DNA of 64,000 bases from Phaeobacter sp. G2 (GTDB taxonomy: Bacteria; Pseudomonadota; Alphaproteobacteria; Rhodobacterales; Rhodobacteraceae). Location of the stretch: the NCBI GenBank assembly GCA_025163595.1, contig CP104100.1, positions 2,790,001 through 2,854,000 of the forward strand, written 5' to 3'. The notes beneath the pieces were generated by a model. That model saw only the letters and a program-made list of their open reading frames with translations, had not been told where the DNA came from and did not search any database. A program made the translations under genes and the position numbers. Position 1 is the first letter of the stretch; every line of letters begins with the position of its first letter. Positions 10,901 through 19,375 of this stretch are shown here, piece by piece.

Positions 10901-11083
10901 CTCGGGCAAGTCCGGATTCAGCTTTCGCAGCGCCGCTTTCAGCCTGGGCAGAAGCACAACGACTTCGTAGGATTCCCGTAGGGGATAGTCTGCGCCGACG
11001 GAGATGTCAGCACCGCGCGCCGTATCATAGCCAAGAGCTTCAAACCAACCGAGGGCAGCCTGTTCGACGATATCTTCCTTCAT
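7943..11083 (-). CDS. hsdR: Type I restriction enzyme, R subunit
   Basis: A 1046-residue HsdR, the motor and nuclease subunit that translocates DNA and cuts it at a distance when the recognition site is unmethylated. The PD-(D/E)XK nuclease signature RRPDLVVF..VIELKDP lies near residues 140-160, Walker A QGSGKSLT near 304, the Walker B form DEAHRSQYG near 399, and helicase motif VI AIARVNR further on. The C terminus KYGYPPD..QAELMA is complete. The ATG at 11083 overlaps the stop of the Abi_C gene by 4 bp. It is the last gene of the RHH-mrr-hsdM-hsdS-abi-hsdR operon. The stretch 7863-7942 between its stop and the IS holds no gene. Confidence 0.95.
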   Translation of the reverse strand: MKEDIVEQAALGWFEALGYDTARGADISVGADYPLRESYEVVVLLPRLKAALRKLNPDLPEDAIVQAATIACRPPEPTLEQNNRWFHRLLTDGADVDYRTADGETRGDKAKLFDWHNLSANDFLVVRQLTIKNGEYTRRPDLVVFLNGLPVAVIELKDPTNEEATLWTAFDQLQDYKTAIPALFAYNEILIVSDGDQSRVGSLTADQDRFTPWRSIKDDSFPGEPTLETVISGLFRRDALLDYLAHCIVFEEDDRTGRIIKKIGGYHQFRAVRKARERVTLALKPEGDGRGGVVWHTQGSGKSLTMLMLSGALIGDVALQNPTIVVVTDRNDLDGQLFGTFADGRALLRQNPEQAMDREDLSNKLNRASGGVIFTTIQKFEERAEPISERTNIVVLADEAHRSQYGFLKGGARWMRENLPNATFVGFTGTPVEGDDRSTRGVFGNDVDIYDIRQAIDDNATVPIYYEMQLIKLLPDDAGIAEAERLISEAADIEDAGVNNGLDIAVPLEELAGAKGRLEMLAKQIVGHYDQRSEVINGKAMIVCMSRNICMDLYDEIVALRPEWHADEDEGGSIKVVMDANVSPRKVKKDKTGTVVRDDQGQPVYLETLEQFEQRSTRTKYHGRTKARRERLATRIKDSGNPLKLVIVCDMWLTGFDCPSLHTMYLDKPLAGHNLMQAIARVNRVFGDKPGGVIVDYLGIADQLRDAIQTYTQAGGAGKPVENIQEQAVPLMMRHAEELEMFFGEFDYINLIRGTEADKLRAIVDGANYVLQQENGKKRFMDMTARLSKAFALSVPRTETEAIRDNLSYYQNVRAAIRKRFGEGNGSRAKEDSHAVKQVISGAIRTDGVIDLFQVAGLPDANVGILSDEFLDRLAALPQKNLALETLKNLLNDQIRTREQINIVQSRSFRESLESVLTRYSNRAISTAQVIEELIGLAKSISSAIAKGQQTGLSEKEIAFYQALADNASAKDVMQDDTLKQIARELAESIKRKSTLDWTQRDTVRADMRRTVRRLLAKYGYPPDAQESATQLIIAQAELMARNEVT

Positions 11084-11814
11084 GTTTTGGCCTCCACTAC
11101 AGCCATGACGATCATCGAGATGACTTTGCTCTTTTCTACTTCGTCTTGTTCCTGCTGGAAGACGGCAAGTGCTGCCCGATAGGCATTATTATCGGTTTTA
11201 AATAGAGCTTCGCTTGCGACAAGCGGCGTATCTATCACTTCGAACGGTCCGAAATCGTTGTCGATCCATTCGTCAAAGTCTTTGTGATCACCATAACGGG
11301 AGCGCGCGAGTACTGCTTTGGCAGAACCGTTCAAATGGGTCTTGAATAGGATGCCGACCACGGCGTCTGTCGCCCGGGCTAGAATTTCGGCATACCGCGC
11401 ATCGAGCATTGGAGCGTAGGCATCTGACCCGTGCGCAGCCGCACCATGAGCATTGCGAATTTGCATGATACCACCGATTATTGAATTCACTCCACGCAAT
11501 AGCTGTTCCGTGCCATCTTTCAGAGTAGCGTCGGTGTGGCCGCCATCGTGGATGCCGAGGTGAAGAAATTTGGTCGTTTCAGCAAGGAGTCTTGGCGCCT
11601 CCCAAGCGTTATCAGGCGTTTGACCCCGATCAATTAGAATTGTTTTGCAAGTCGTTTCAATGAGCGTTCGGCAAAAAGACACTGCGATACCGGGTCTGTC
11701 CGGTATCGCGTCTTCGAGCGCTTCGACTTGGTGGCGTATGACAAGCGATTCTGGATGGCTGTCCAGCAACTCACGGCAGGCTGACAATTGAAATACGTAT
11801 GCCTCTGCCGTCAT
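11080..11814 (-). CDS. Abortive infection family protein (Abi_C domain)
   Basis: A 244-residue protein. The C-terminal half has RNAHGAAAHG near residues 126-135, the hallmark of the Abi_C (abortive infection C-terminal) domain, preceded by the conserved helix with LLRGVNSIIGGIMQIRN. Such proteins occur as optional subunits inside type I restriction operons and are thought to add a growth-arrest or cell-death response. Its ATG at 11814 shares one base with the hsdS stop (TAATG), and its own stop overlaps the hsdR start, so it is translated as a full member of the operon. The molecular activity is unknown. Confidence 0.8.
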   Translation of the reverse strand: MTAEAYVFQLSACRELLDSHPESLVIRHQVEALEDAIPDRPGIAVSFCRTLIETTCKTILIDRGQTPDNAWEAPRLLAETTKFLHLGIHDGGHTDATLKDGTEQLLRGVNSIIGGIMQIRNAHGAAAHGSDAYAPMLDARYAEILARATDAVVGILFKTHLNGSAKAVLARSRYGDHKDFDEWIDNDFGPFEVIDTPLVASEALFKTDNNAYRAALAVFQQEQDEVEKSKVISMIVMAVVEAKT

Positions 11815-13118
11815 TATTTATGGCCTTCAAGGCCAAGTGCCTCCAGACTAGGCGCTTTCAATTCGCCAGAGATGAATTTTGGTAAAAGTGTGCCGCGAAG
11901 GGCCGCGAGTTTTTCCATCTCAACAAGGTTTGACAAAATGCAGTCATAGATATTTTGACCAAATTCAGAAAACCGATCCAAGATCGCCTCGTTCGGCTCA
12001 CAAACATGCATTCTCTTCATGTCATCGCGAGTAACATGTCCCAATCCAGTTGTTTGTTTGTCTTTTGCTATCGCAATGAATTTGGGTTTTAGATGCTTAA
12101 GTAAAGCGAACAGATAGCCGACATTCTTCTTACCATTCGGTCGAACCACGAAAATGTGCTGATTCAACCAAGCATCACCAAGCGCCCAAATGAAGGCATC
12201 AATGGAGGTTTCCGGACTGCCAGACCAGGAAAACATCAGGTCGCCAGTGTTTATCCGATACTTGTCACCCAGATCAGTGTTTGTAAATTTTGTATTGGTA
12301 CTGACACCCTTTTTTAACTCAGCGATTTTCACGACCGGTAACGCATCCGCATCGTTGCTAAAGTGCATGTTTTTGTAGGCAGCACCGTTGATCCAGTTTC
12401 CCTGCTCGATAAGGGCTTCAGTTGTCCACCCTTTCGGAATCGCGCCAATCACTGAGGGCTCGAAGCTGTCCGGGAGTGTGTCAAAGAGTTCCTGAGGCAT
12501 ACCCCGAAAACTGGTCGCGCCCGCTGCCTTGGCGCGGACCGGCTCGAAATCGACTAACCAGGCCCTGAAGACCGCCCGTGCAGTTTCCTCAAGTGTCTTG
12601 TTCATCTCGCGCAAAAGATCGATTTTATCGTCCAAATCGTTCAAGACTTTGGTTATGGATTTTTGAACGTCAATCGACGGCACACTTACGGAATAATGCC
12701 CCAGAGCCTCTACTGGCACCCTCTGGCGACCGGAAGAGCCAGTCATTTTTGAAATGGCGAAATCTATGAATCTTGGGTCGATCGCGAGGTAATGCGCATA
12801 GTCAGTCGTCGTAATACCATCTCGCCCTCTGAAAACGATGAACTCGGTCGATCCAAAACCTAAATCTCCAGCCAAGCCGGTGAATTTAGCGATTTTTCCA
12901 TTCTCGAGACAAGGAGTAATCCTCGCGAACAGAGTATCTCCGACACGAAACTTTGCCCCCGAGCTCTTGAATTCTTTAGTTTCCTTGGAGCCTACACGGG
13001 TGACCTTTTCGACTAGATCAGCCATTTCAACAAACTTGTAAGACTCTCCACGCTGCAACTTGACCTTGGGGTTGATTTCAACTGCTTCTGGAATAGGCAT
13101 ATTGCGGCGCTCACTCAT
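11814..13118 (-). CDS. hsdS: Type I restriction enzyme, specificity subunit
   Basis: A 434-residue HsdS, which recognises the bipartite DNA target of the type I complex. The first target-recognition domain lies near residues 20-160, followed by a conserved coiled helix ([23 protein letters not shown]) that sets the spacer. The second domain lies near residues 230-380, and a similar C-terminal helix follows, ending [13 protein letters not shown]. The start was placed at the ATG at 13118, which overlaps the hsdM stop (ATGAGTGA). A longer reading to 13199 would run far into hsdM. The sequence specificity cannot be predicted by eye. Confidence 0.93.
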   Translation of the reverse strand: MSERRNMPIPEAVEINPKVKLQRGESYKFVEMADLVEKVTRVGSKETKEFKSSGAKFRVGDTLFARITPCLENGKIAKFTGLAGDLGFGSTEFIVFRGRDGITTTDYAHYLAIDPRFIDFAISKMTGSSGRQRVPVEALGHYSVSVPSIDVQKSITKVLNDLDDKIDLLREMNKTLEETARAVFRAWLVDFEPVRAKAAGATSFRGMPQELFDTLPDSFEPSVIGAIPKGWTTEALIEQGNWINGAAYKNMHFSNDADALPVVKIAELKKGVSTNTKFTNTDLGDKYRINTGDLMFSWSGSPETSIDAFIWALGDAWLNQHIFVVRPNGKKNVGYLFALLKHLKPKFIAIAKDKQTTGLGHVTRDDMKRMHVCEPNEAILDRFSEFGQNIYDCILSNLVEMEKLAALRGTLLPKFISGELKAPSLEALGLEGHK

Positions 13119-14778
13119 ATCCGAGCGCTCCAAGGTTCTTTTTGATTTCCTTTGTGAGTGTGGCAGACGCAGCAAAATGATCGTCCAATTCTGCCACAAG
13201 TCGGGTCATCTTCTCCTCAAAAGGCTCATCATCAGCTTTGCGTGCAGCATTGCCGACATAAGTGCCGGGGGTGAGAACGTGATTGTATTTGACGATCTCT
13301 TCCAACTTTGCCGCTTTGCAGAAGCCCTTGATGTCTGCGTAATCGCCCGCGTCTTTCTCACCACGCCAAGCGTGATACGTCCCGGCGATGCGGCCAATCT
13401 CCGTCTCGGCAGGCGGCGGCGAGGTCGGATAGTCGCGGCCGGAAAGGAAGCGTAGTGTCCGCGATCCGTCTTCCATCGCGCCAAGTTCGCGGGCGTCGAT
13501 GAATAGAGTTTCTCCGGAACGATCGCGCCCGCCACGCCCCTTGTCGAGATGCCTTCCGGATTTATCACGCGTCACAAACCACAGGCAGACCGGAATACCG
13601 GTCGTCAGGAAGAGCTGTGGCGGCATAGCAATAATGCAGTCAACGAGGTCAGCCTCAATGATTTTCTTTCGAATCGCCCCTTCGCCGCCCGAAGCCGATG
13701 ACAGCGATCCATTCGCCATGACAAACGCAGCAATCCCACCGCCTTTGCCGTTTGGAGGGGCGAGGTGATGGATGAAGTGCTGTATCCAAGCATAGTTCGC
13801 ATTGCCCACCGGCGGCGCACCATATTTCCAGCGCGGGTCCTTGCGCAGGAGATCGCCCGACCAATCCGAAATGTTGAAGGGTGGATTCGCGAGGATGTAG
13901 TCGGCCTTGAGGTCCGGGTGCAGGTCGCGCGTGAAACTGTCCGCAGGCTGTTCGCCCAGGTTTGCTTCAATACCACGAATGGCGAGGTTCATATGCGCCA
14001 GACGCCATGTCGTCGGGTTCGATTCCTGTCCAAATACAGAAAGATCGCGCTTCGATCCCCCATGGGCCTCGGCGAACCGTTCTGACTGGACAAACATGCC
14101 GCCTGAACCGCAGGCGGCGTCATACACGCGGCCTTCATATGGCTCAATCATCTCGACCATCAGGCGCACGATCGAGCTTGGTGTAAAGAACTCGCCACCT
14201 AGTTTGCCTTCGGCAGCAGCAAACTTGCCCAAGAAATATTCATAGACGCGGCCAAGAATATCCTTCTTTTGCGCTTCCTTCGTGCCAACTGCGATCGAAG
14301 CAATCTGGTCAATCAGCCCGCCAAGACGCTCTGGAGCGATACCTCGACGTGCATAGTCGCGCGGCAGCTTACCTTTCAGCTTCGGATTGTCTCGTTCGAT
14401 GGCGTACATGGCGTCATCGATCAGTTTGCCGATATTCGGCGTCTTGCCCTTGGCCTGAATCTCCGCCCAACGTGCCTCGACCGGCACCCAGAAGACGTTC
14501 TCTGCGGTATACTCATCCCGGCTTTCGAGCATGTTTTCGGCGGATGCCCCAGTGATACCGTCAGCTTCGAGTTCCTCACGCAGTGCTTCGCGGCGGGTCT
14601 CAAAGGCATCGGAGATGTATTTCAGGAAGATCAGGCCTAAGACAACGTGCTTGTATTCCGCCGCATCAATGGAGCCGCGCAGCTTGTCCGCCGCCGCCCA
14701 GAGCGCTTCGGGATCGATACCGAGCTCCTTTTCATCGAGTAAAGCTGCGCCTTGCGGATGAGGTTCTGCGTTTGTCAT
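13111..14778 (-). CDS. hsdM: Type I DNA adenine methyltransferase, M subunit
   Basis: A 555-residue HsdM. The N-terminal helical HsdM_N domain begins [14 protein letters not shown] and includes [15 protein letters not shown]. The SAM-binding motif [11 protein letters not shown] lies near residue 224 and the catalytic motif IV NPPF near 299, which identifies an N6-adenine methyltransferase. With HsdS it modifies the host target site; with HsdR it forms the restriction complex. It starts 6 bp after the mrr stop, and its stop overlaps the hsdS start. Confidence 0.95.
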   Translation of the reverse strand: MTNAEPHPQGAALLDEKELGIDPEALWAAADKLRGSIDAAEYKHVVLGLIFLKYISDAFETRREALREELEADGITGASAENMLESRDEYTAENVFWVPVEARWAEIQAKGKTPNIGKLIDDAMYAIERDNPKLKGKLPRDYARRGIAPERLGGLIDQIASIAVGTKEAQKKDILGRVYEYFLGKFAAAEGKLGGEFFTPSSIVRLMVEMIEPYEGRVYDAACGSGGMFVQSERFAEAHGGSKRDLSVFGQESNPTTWRLAHMNLAIRGIEANLGEQPADSFTRDLHPDLKADYILANPPFNISDWSGDLLRKDPRWKYGAPPVGNANYAWIQHFIHHLAPPNGKGGGIAAFVMANGSLSSASGGEGAIRKKIIEADLVDCIIAMPPQLFLTTGIPVCLWFVTRDKSGRHLDKGRGGRDRSGETLFIDARELGAMEDGSRTLRFLSGRDYPTSPPPAETEIGRIAGTYHAWRGEKDAGDYADIKGFCKAAKLEEIVKYNHVLTPGTYVGNAARKADDEPFEEKMTRLVAELDDHFAASATLTKEIKKNLGALGYE

Positions 14779-14784
14779 GTCTGT

Positions 14785-15702
14785 TCATGCACCTTCAAAA
14801 AATTCGTCATCCACCCTCTTCAGGTGCACCGTTTCCTCTAGACGACAGCCGATACTGTATCGGATCATCAGTTTGGTCAGCTGATTGCCGTCTATCAAGA
14901 CGATCCGCATGCCAAGGTCTTTAGCTGTCTGTGTTGCGCTAAGGCTGAAGGCTGAGGTCGTGAAAAAAATACCCTTCTGGGCCTTCTTTAGACTCAGCGC
15001 GCCGAAGAAATCACGGATATCCCCCGCGCCGATATTGTTTCCCTCAGCGTAGCGCTTTGCTTGTACATAAATCTGATCAACGCCAAGCGGGTCCTGATCA
15101 ACTACGCCATCGACGCCATTGTCGCCAGATTGACCAAGTGCGCGTGCCGCATCTTCTGATGTCCCTCCGTAGCCCATCGCCAATAACAGATCGACGATCA
15201 GGTTTTCGAAGAACTGCGGTGAAGCGGCTCGAACGCGCTCGAGGAGATCCGCTGCGAGAGCTGAATTAATTTGAGAATGGGCCGCGCGAAGGATTTCATC
15301 AGGGGTAGCATTCAGTTCGACTGCACTCGCCTGCGGCACTGATTCAGAACCGTTGGAGCTACCTTTTCGACTCTTGAATTCCTGGAATGCATCGTATTGC
15401 TCCAGAAATTTGTTATCGATGCGATCGAGGTTACGAGAGAGTACTCTTCGTCCCTCTTCTGTCGCAACGAAAAAACTTCTTTTAGGATAACTCAGAAGAC
15501 CCGCTTGTTTCAGATAAGTCTTTGCCCAGTGAACGCGATTGTCGAACGTTCTTTGCTTCCCTGATGGCAAAAGCTCTGCACAGTCCTCACTAGAAAGGCC
15601 CAATTCCTCAGCCAGGCTAGCAATCACGTCCTTCGTTTGCACGGCGCCCTTCTCGGCAGATTGGAGCACAGGCAGCATCAATGACTGGTAGTCCGGAATC
15701 AT
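14785..15702 (-). CDS. Mrr-type restriction endonuclease
   Basis: A 305-residue protein with two domains. The N-terminal 100 residues look like the winged-helix Mrr_N domain (SLMLPVLQSAEKG, ending in TYLKQAGLL..KRSFF..TEEGRRVL). The C-terminal Mrr_cat nuclease domain starts near residue 165 (QFFENLIVDLLLAMGYGG) and has the catalytic signature GVDGVVDQ followed by YVQAKRY, a D...QxK nuclease core. Mrr-type enzymes cut methylated DNA and are usually classed as type IV restriction. Its ATG at 15702 overlaps the RHH gene stop (ATGA), so it belongs to the type I operon. Alternatively it may act as an extra nuclease within that operon. Confidence 0.85.
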   Translation of the reverse strand: MIPDYQSLMLPVLQSAEKGAVQTKDVIASLAEELGLSSEDCAELLPSGKQRTFDNRVHWAKTYLKQAGLLSYPKRSFFVATEEGRRVLSRNLDRIDNKFLEQYDAFQEFKSRKGSSNGSESVPQASAVELNATPDEILRAAHSQINSALAADLLERVRAASPQFFENLIVDLLLAMGYGGTSEDAARALGQSGDNGVDGVVDQDPLGVDQIYVQAKRYAEGNNIGAGDIRDFFGALSLKKAQKGIFFTTSAFSLSATQTAKDLGMRIVLIDGNQLTKLMIRYSIGCRLEETVHLKRVDDEFFEGA

Positions 15703-15872
15703 GGAATCTTGATCTGCTTTCTTTTGTCGTCATGGTTCTCATGTGACGCGATATATTCGCGCATAAACTCACGGATAACTTGGGCTGCTGGACGGTCTTG
15801 CTCTCGACAGACTTCAAGAAATTGTTCTCGAAGTTCCCGTTCGATACGAATGCGAAGTCCAGAATTTTTCAT
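15699..15872 (-). CDS. Small ribbon-helix-helix (CopG-like) protein
   Basis: A 57-residue protein starting at the ATG at 15872 (MKNSGLRIRIERELREQF). A longer reading from 15899 adds nine residues. The pattern LRIRIERELREQFLEVC followed by PAAQVIREFMREYI is a ribbon-helix-helix DNA-binding fold of the CopG/Arc type. It is the first gene of the restriction operon and overlaps the mrr start by 4 bp. An autoregulator of the operon is the natural inference. TACACT just upstream of the shorter start resembles a -10 element, which leaves room for a leaderless or short-leader transcript. Confidence 0.7.
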   Translation of the reverse strand: MKNSGLRIRIERELREQFLEVCREQDRPAAQVIREFMREYIASHENHDDKRKQIKIP

Positions 15873-15899
15873 AATCAAAAGTGTAGCCGATGGATACAC

Positions 15900-16405
15900 A
15901 GTTGGCGAGAGCCGATTGGGTCCTATCGCTCAGCGATGAAACGGTATTGTGCGCGAAACCGCGCAAGGTTGGGCCATGTTCTCAAGGATCCGCTCCCAGA
16001 ACCGCTTGAGATCGACGAGCGGCTGTTCCGCGACATCGCCAGGGAACAGTAGCGGGCAGCGCGTGGGCACGACGTCGGCACGCAGGCGGGGGGGGCATCC
16101 CGTCTTGGCGAGTGGGCCACCCCGTTGCTATTGCCGCGACGAGTTCCGATTTCAGGTTCATCTGACCGAACGAGACCGGCGTCGAAGTGCAATTTTGGCA
16201 CACGGAAAACCCGTTAATGGTCAACGCATTACAAGCGCTGCACCAAACCGGCGCAGTCATCAGGTCCAGAGAATATCGACCCCGAGAGACCGCTTCCGAG
16301 CCCCTTGCCCCCGTGGCCGGTGCTCAGCCCCTTCCGCATAACCCTCTAATACAACGGAAAAATCCGGCCGCAGCCGGATGGGGGGAACGCTTTCGCGAGG
16401 GCAAG
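15900..16405. other. Gene-poor junction between the tRNA-Ser 3' end and the restriction operon
   Basis: About 500 bp without a convincing gene. Several overlapping frames of 60-120 codons exist on both strands but none looks like a known family, and their composition is rich in Arg, Ser and Pro, as expected of chance frames. In tRNA-borne islands this is the place where the integrase normally sits, so a decayed integrase or recombination junction is possible. I see no recognisable integrase motif. Confidence 0.4.
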
Positions 16406-16495
16406 TGGCGGAGAGACAGGGATTCGAACCCTGGAGACGGTCTCCCGCCTACACACTTTCCAGGCGTGCGCCTTCGACCACTCGGCCACCTCTCC
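16406..16495 (-). tRNA. tRNA-Ser (anticodon GGA)
   Basis: The minus strand reads as a type II tRNA of 90 nt including an encoded CCA. The 5' strand GGAGAGG pairs with the 3' strand CTCTCC, the anticodon loop is CTGGAAA, there is a long variable arm, and the T loop is GGTTCGAATCC. The 3' end faces the defence island at 1-16405, which is the usual integration geometry. Confidence 0.95.
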
Positions 16496-16795
16496 GTTAG
16501 GCGGACTTTTGACCGATCAGAAAAGGAATTGCAAGGCCCGTTCTGACAAAAAAAACCATCTTTTTCAAAACCTTTTTCAATCAACCAGATACAGACCGAA
16601 AAGGAGAAGAATGGGGGTAGAATGCCGACAGATCAGGTTCCCTTTCTGCAGTTCGCGCTGGCCCATACCAAGTGCCATCTCAGAGACTGTCGTGCCGCCA
16701 GCCTCTCACCCGTTTTCCGCAGCCTGCGTGGCGTTTGGCTGCCCCCGCCATCACCAGGGGTGCGGATCACACGCCCCGGCTGGCGCAGCCACTTG
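16496..16795. other. Intergenic region upstream of tRNA-Ser
   Basis: About 300 bp with no convincing gene. It should hold the tRNA-Ser promoter (minus strand, just above 16496) and the 3' end of the cysK-mscS transcript. A-rich runs near 16550-16580 are the only notable composition. Confidence 0.5.
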
Positions 16796-19375
16796 CTAGC
16801 GGTCTGCGTCAGGGTCTGCCTCCGCCGCACTGTCGTGCATATCGTCCAGATCCGGCCGATCGACCGCTGACAGGGTTCCGGTGCTGGCTCCGGTAGTGGT
16901 TTGAACCGAGTTTTGATCCGGTTGCGCGTCCTTGGCCTTACTCTGGGCAAATGCCTCTGGATTTCGGATCCAGAGATCACGCTGAGCAAAGGGAATTTCA
17001 ATCTCTTCAGCGGCAAAGCGCGCGGCGATCTCGTAGTTGAGATCGGATTTCACCGACAAGACCCAGTTCACATCCCGCAAAATCGCGCGGATCTCAAAAT
17101 CAAGACTATCGGCCCCGAACCCTTGGAAAATCACGCTGGGGGCTGGTTTCAACAGCACCATCGGGTGCGATTGGGCGATCTCGTTCAGGATGGCCTCGAC
17201 GCGGCGCGGATCGGTGCCATAGGCCACCCCAACCGGCACAATCACCCGACCAACCGTATTGCCACGGGTGTAATTGGTGACGGTGCCAGTGATCAGATCC
17301 GAATTTGGCACGATCACGTCGCTACGATCAAAGGTCTCGATCCGGGTAGAGCGCACCGAGATGTCGCGAACATAGCCCATCAGCCCGCCCACTTCGATCC
17401 AATCGCCCTTGGAGATCGGCCGTTCCACCAGCAGGATGATACCAGAGACAAAGTTCGACACGATGGTTTGCAGACCAAAACCAATCCCCACCGACAGCGC
17501 CCCGGCCACAATCGCCAGGGAGGAAAGATCAAGCCCCGCCATTGAAATGGCCACAAGCGCCGCCAGGAAGACGCCCACATACCCCAAGCCAGACACGATG
17601 GCATTCTGGCCGCCTGGGTCGATCTTGGTCTTTGGCAACAATGACGTGCGCAGGGTGCTCTGCACGACCCGTGTCACCCCGTAGCCAAGGGCAAACACCA
17701 CAACAAAACTCAGAAAGGCAACCGGAGAGATCTGGGTGTCACCGATCTGGAAACCCGCCAGAAACGTCGACCAGAGTTCGGTCATATCTGCGACCCGGGC
17801 GCCCCAGATCAACGAGAGCAGCGGCAGCGCAATCAACGACAGGGTAAACCCAACCGCCACCAGGACAAGCGAGTCGCGTGCCGCATCCCCCTGCCCTGAC
17901 ACAAAGCCATAAAGATCGCCGGCAAAACGCTGCACGACAAAGAGCACCGCCAAGAGCAACAGCGTCGAGATCGCCGGGTAAATCAACGCCTCGGCAGCAT
18001 TGACATAGCCAACCGCCGCAAGAAGTGGGGCTGCAAATCCCAGGAAAAAGGCACCACGGCGCACAACATCAAACAGTCGGCTGGCTCCGATGGAGATGCG
18101 GGTTTCCTGCTCTGTGTCGGGCTCGGCCTTATCCGCCGCGCCCTGCGCCAGTTCTGACGGTTCCGCCTCTGCCTTTGAAACCCCGAGCATGTTCAGCCGA
18201 TACATCACCAAGGCTGCAGCCAGGATCAAAGGAAAGCTCAGCACCGACTGGGTGTCCACTGAGGTTTTTTCCAGCTGATACAGTTCGTACAGAACATCCT
18301 GCAGCACCAGTATAACCGCCCAGAGGTCAATCATCAGGCGGGCTTCCCCGCGACGCGCCACTGCAAAGGGCACCAGACTGACCTCCTCAGGTGCCTTAAA
18401 CAGCTGATCCCCAAGCCAATGGAAAGAGAACAGGATCAAAGCCCATCCTGGCAGGTGCTCCAGCATCAGTGTGCCCCGCACCCCCAGGATTCCAGACACC
18501 TCCAAAGAGGTTGTCAGCAAGAGAATTCCCAGCAATGGCAGGGCAACCTGCAGCAGCGAAACGATAAAGGTCCACACCCCAGTGCCACGGGCGCCAAGCA
18601 TGCGCAGACGCCCCCCCATCGCCCGCGCCCAGAAGCGGCCACGCAGCAACAAGAAACTGCCAAGCAGGACCAACAGCAGAATTTCTGGAAAGCTACCCCA
18701 GATCTTCTCAACTGTGGTGTCACTTCCGATCTGTGACTTGGTTTCCAACCACAGGGTCCGCCCAGCCCAGCCCAGGGCCGCCAGGGCGTCTGGCCAAAGT
18801 TCAGGATTCAAAGGAGACGGGCCGCGCTGCAACAGATACTTGGTGCGGCGTTCGCGAATGATACTATCAACTTCGCTGATCAAACCATCCGCGCGGCTAA
18901 AGGCTGATTCTGCGATAAGGCGTGGGGATTTTAGCTGGTTAAGCTGGCTGGTCAGCTGCTGCCGCAGCGCCGCGATGTCTTCTGGTTCTGTCTCGCCCTC
19001 AGCGGGGGGCTCGCCGAGCGCCGAAATCTGATTTGTCAGCGTTTGAATACGCTGCTTGTTTTTGCTTTTCTCGGCCTGGAAATCCTGACGAAAGCTCGTC
19101 AGTTCCTTGCGCAGTTGCTCAAAGGCCGCACTTGAGGCACGTCTGCTGTCAATCGACTGCTCGGCCCGCAGGGCGGTGCTTTCCCACTCCTGCATATAAG
19201 TCTGTTGCTGCGCCGTCATCTGCGCAAAGACAGGACCGGCAGCTGCAATGCTCCCCAGAACTGTAACTGCAAGCCACAGGGCAAAGACGGCAATCAGCCG
19301 CGTCAAAAGGGCATGAGACCACAAGGCTGTGGCCGCACATCTGGCACGGGCTGACTGCCGGAACGCGGTGGTCAT
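16796..19375 (-). CDS. MscS-family mechanosensitive channel with DUF3772 domain
   Basis: An 859-residue membrane protein. An N-terminal hydrophobic segment (residues 20-50, ending AGPVFAQ) looks like a signal peptide. A periplasmic coiled-coil region (about 50-170, DUF3772 type) follows, then many membrane helices from 230 to 600. The MscS pore and beta domain lie at about 610-760: GFGLQTIVSNFVSGIILLVERPISKGDWIEV is the diagnostic stretch, of which GLQTIVSNFVSG is the core. The tail is acidic. Large MscS-like channels release solutes on osmotic down-shock. The ATG at 19375 overlaps the cysK stop by 4 bp, so the two are co-transcribed. Confidence 0.9.
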   Translation of the reverse strand: MTTAFRQSARARCAATALWSHALLTRLIAVFALWLAVTVLGSIAAAGPVFAQMTAQQQTYMQEWESTALRAEQSIDSRRASSAAFEQLRKELTSFRQDFQAEKSKNKQRIQTLTNQISALGEPPAEGETEPEDIAALRQQLTSQLNQLKSPRLIAESAFSRADGLISEVDSIIRERRTKYLLQRGPSPLNPELWPDALAALGWAGRTLWLETKSQIGSDTTVEKIWGSFPEILLLVLLGSFLLLRGRFWARAMGGRLRMLGARGTGVWTFIVSLLQVALPLLGILLLTTSLEVSGILGVRGTLMLEHLPGWALILFSFHWLGDQLFKAPEEVSLVPFAVARRGEARLMIDLWAVILVLQDVLYELYQLEKTSVDTQSVLSFPLILAAALVMYRLNMLGVSKAEAEPSELAQGAADKAEPDTEQETRISIGASRLFDVVRRGAFFLGFAAPLLAAVGYVNAAEALIYPAISTLLLLAVLFVVQRFAGDLYGFVSGQGDAARDSLVLVAVGFTLSLIALPLLSLIWGARVADMTELWSTFLAGFQIGDTQISPVAFLSFVVVFALGYGVTRVVQSTLRTSLLPKTKIDPGGQNAIVSGLGYVGVFLAALVAISMAGLDLSSLAIVAGALSVGIGFGLQTIVSNFVSGIILLVERPISKGDWIEVGGLMGYVRDISVRSTRIETFDRSDVIVPNSDLITGTVTNYTRGNTVGRVIVPVGVAYGTDPRRVEAILNEIAQSHPMVLLKPAPSVIFQGFGADSLDFEIRAILRDVNWVLSVKSDLNYEIAARFAAEEIEIPFAQRDLWIRNPEAFAQSKAKDAQPDQNSVQTTTGASTGTLSAVDRPDLDDMHDSAAEADPDADR

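Noticed and set aside
15923..16260. Overlapping 92-codon minus-strand frames next to tRNA-Ser, considered as an integrase remnant
   Set aside because: No integrase box (R..HxxR..Y) or other recognisable motif could be found.
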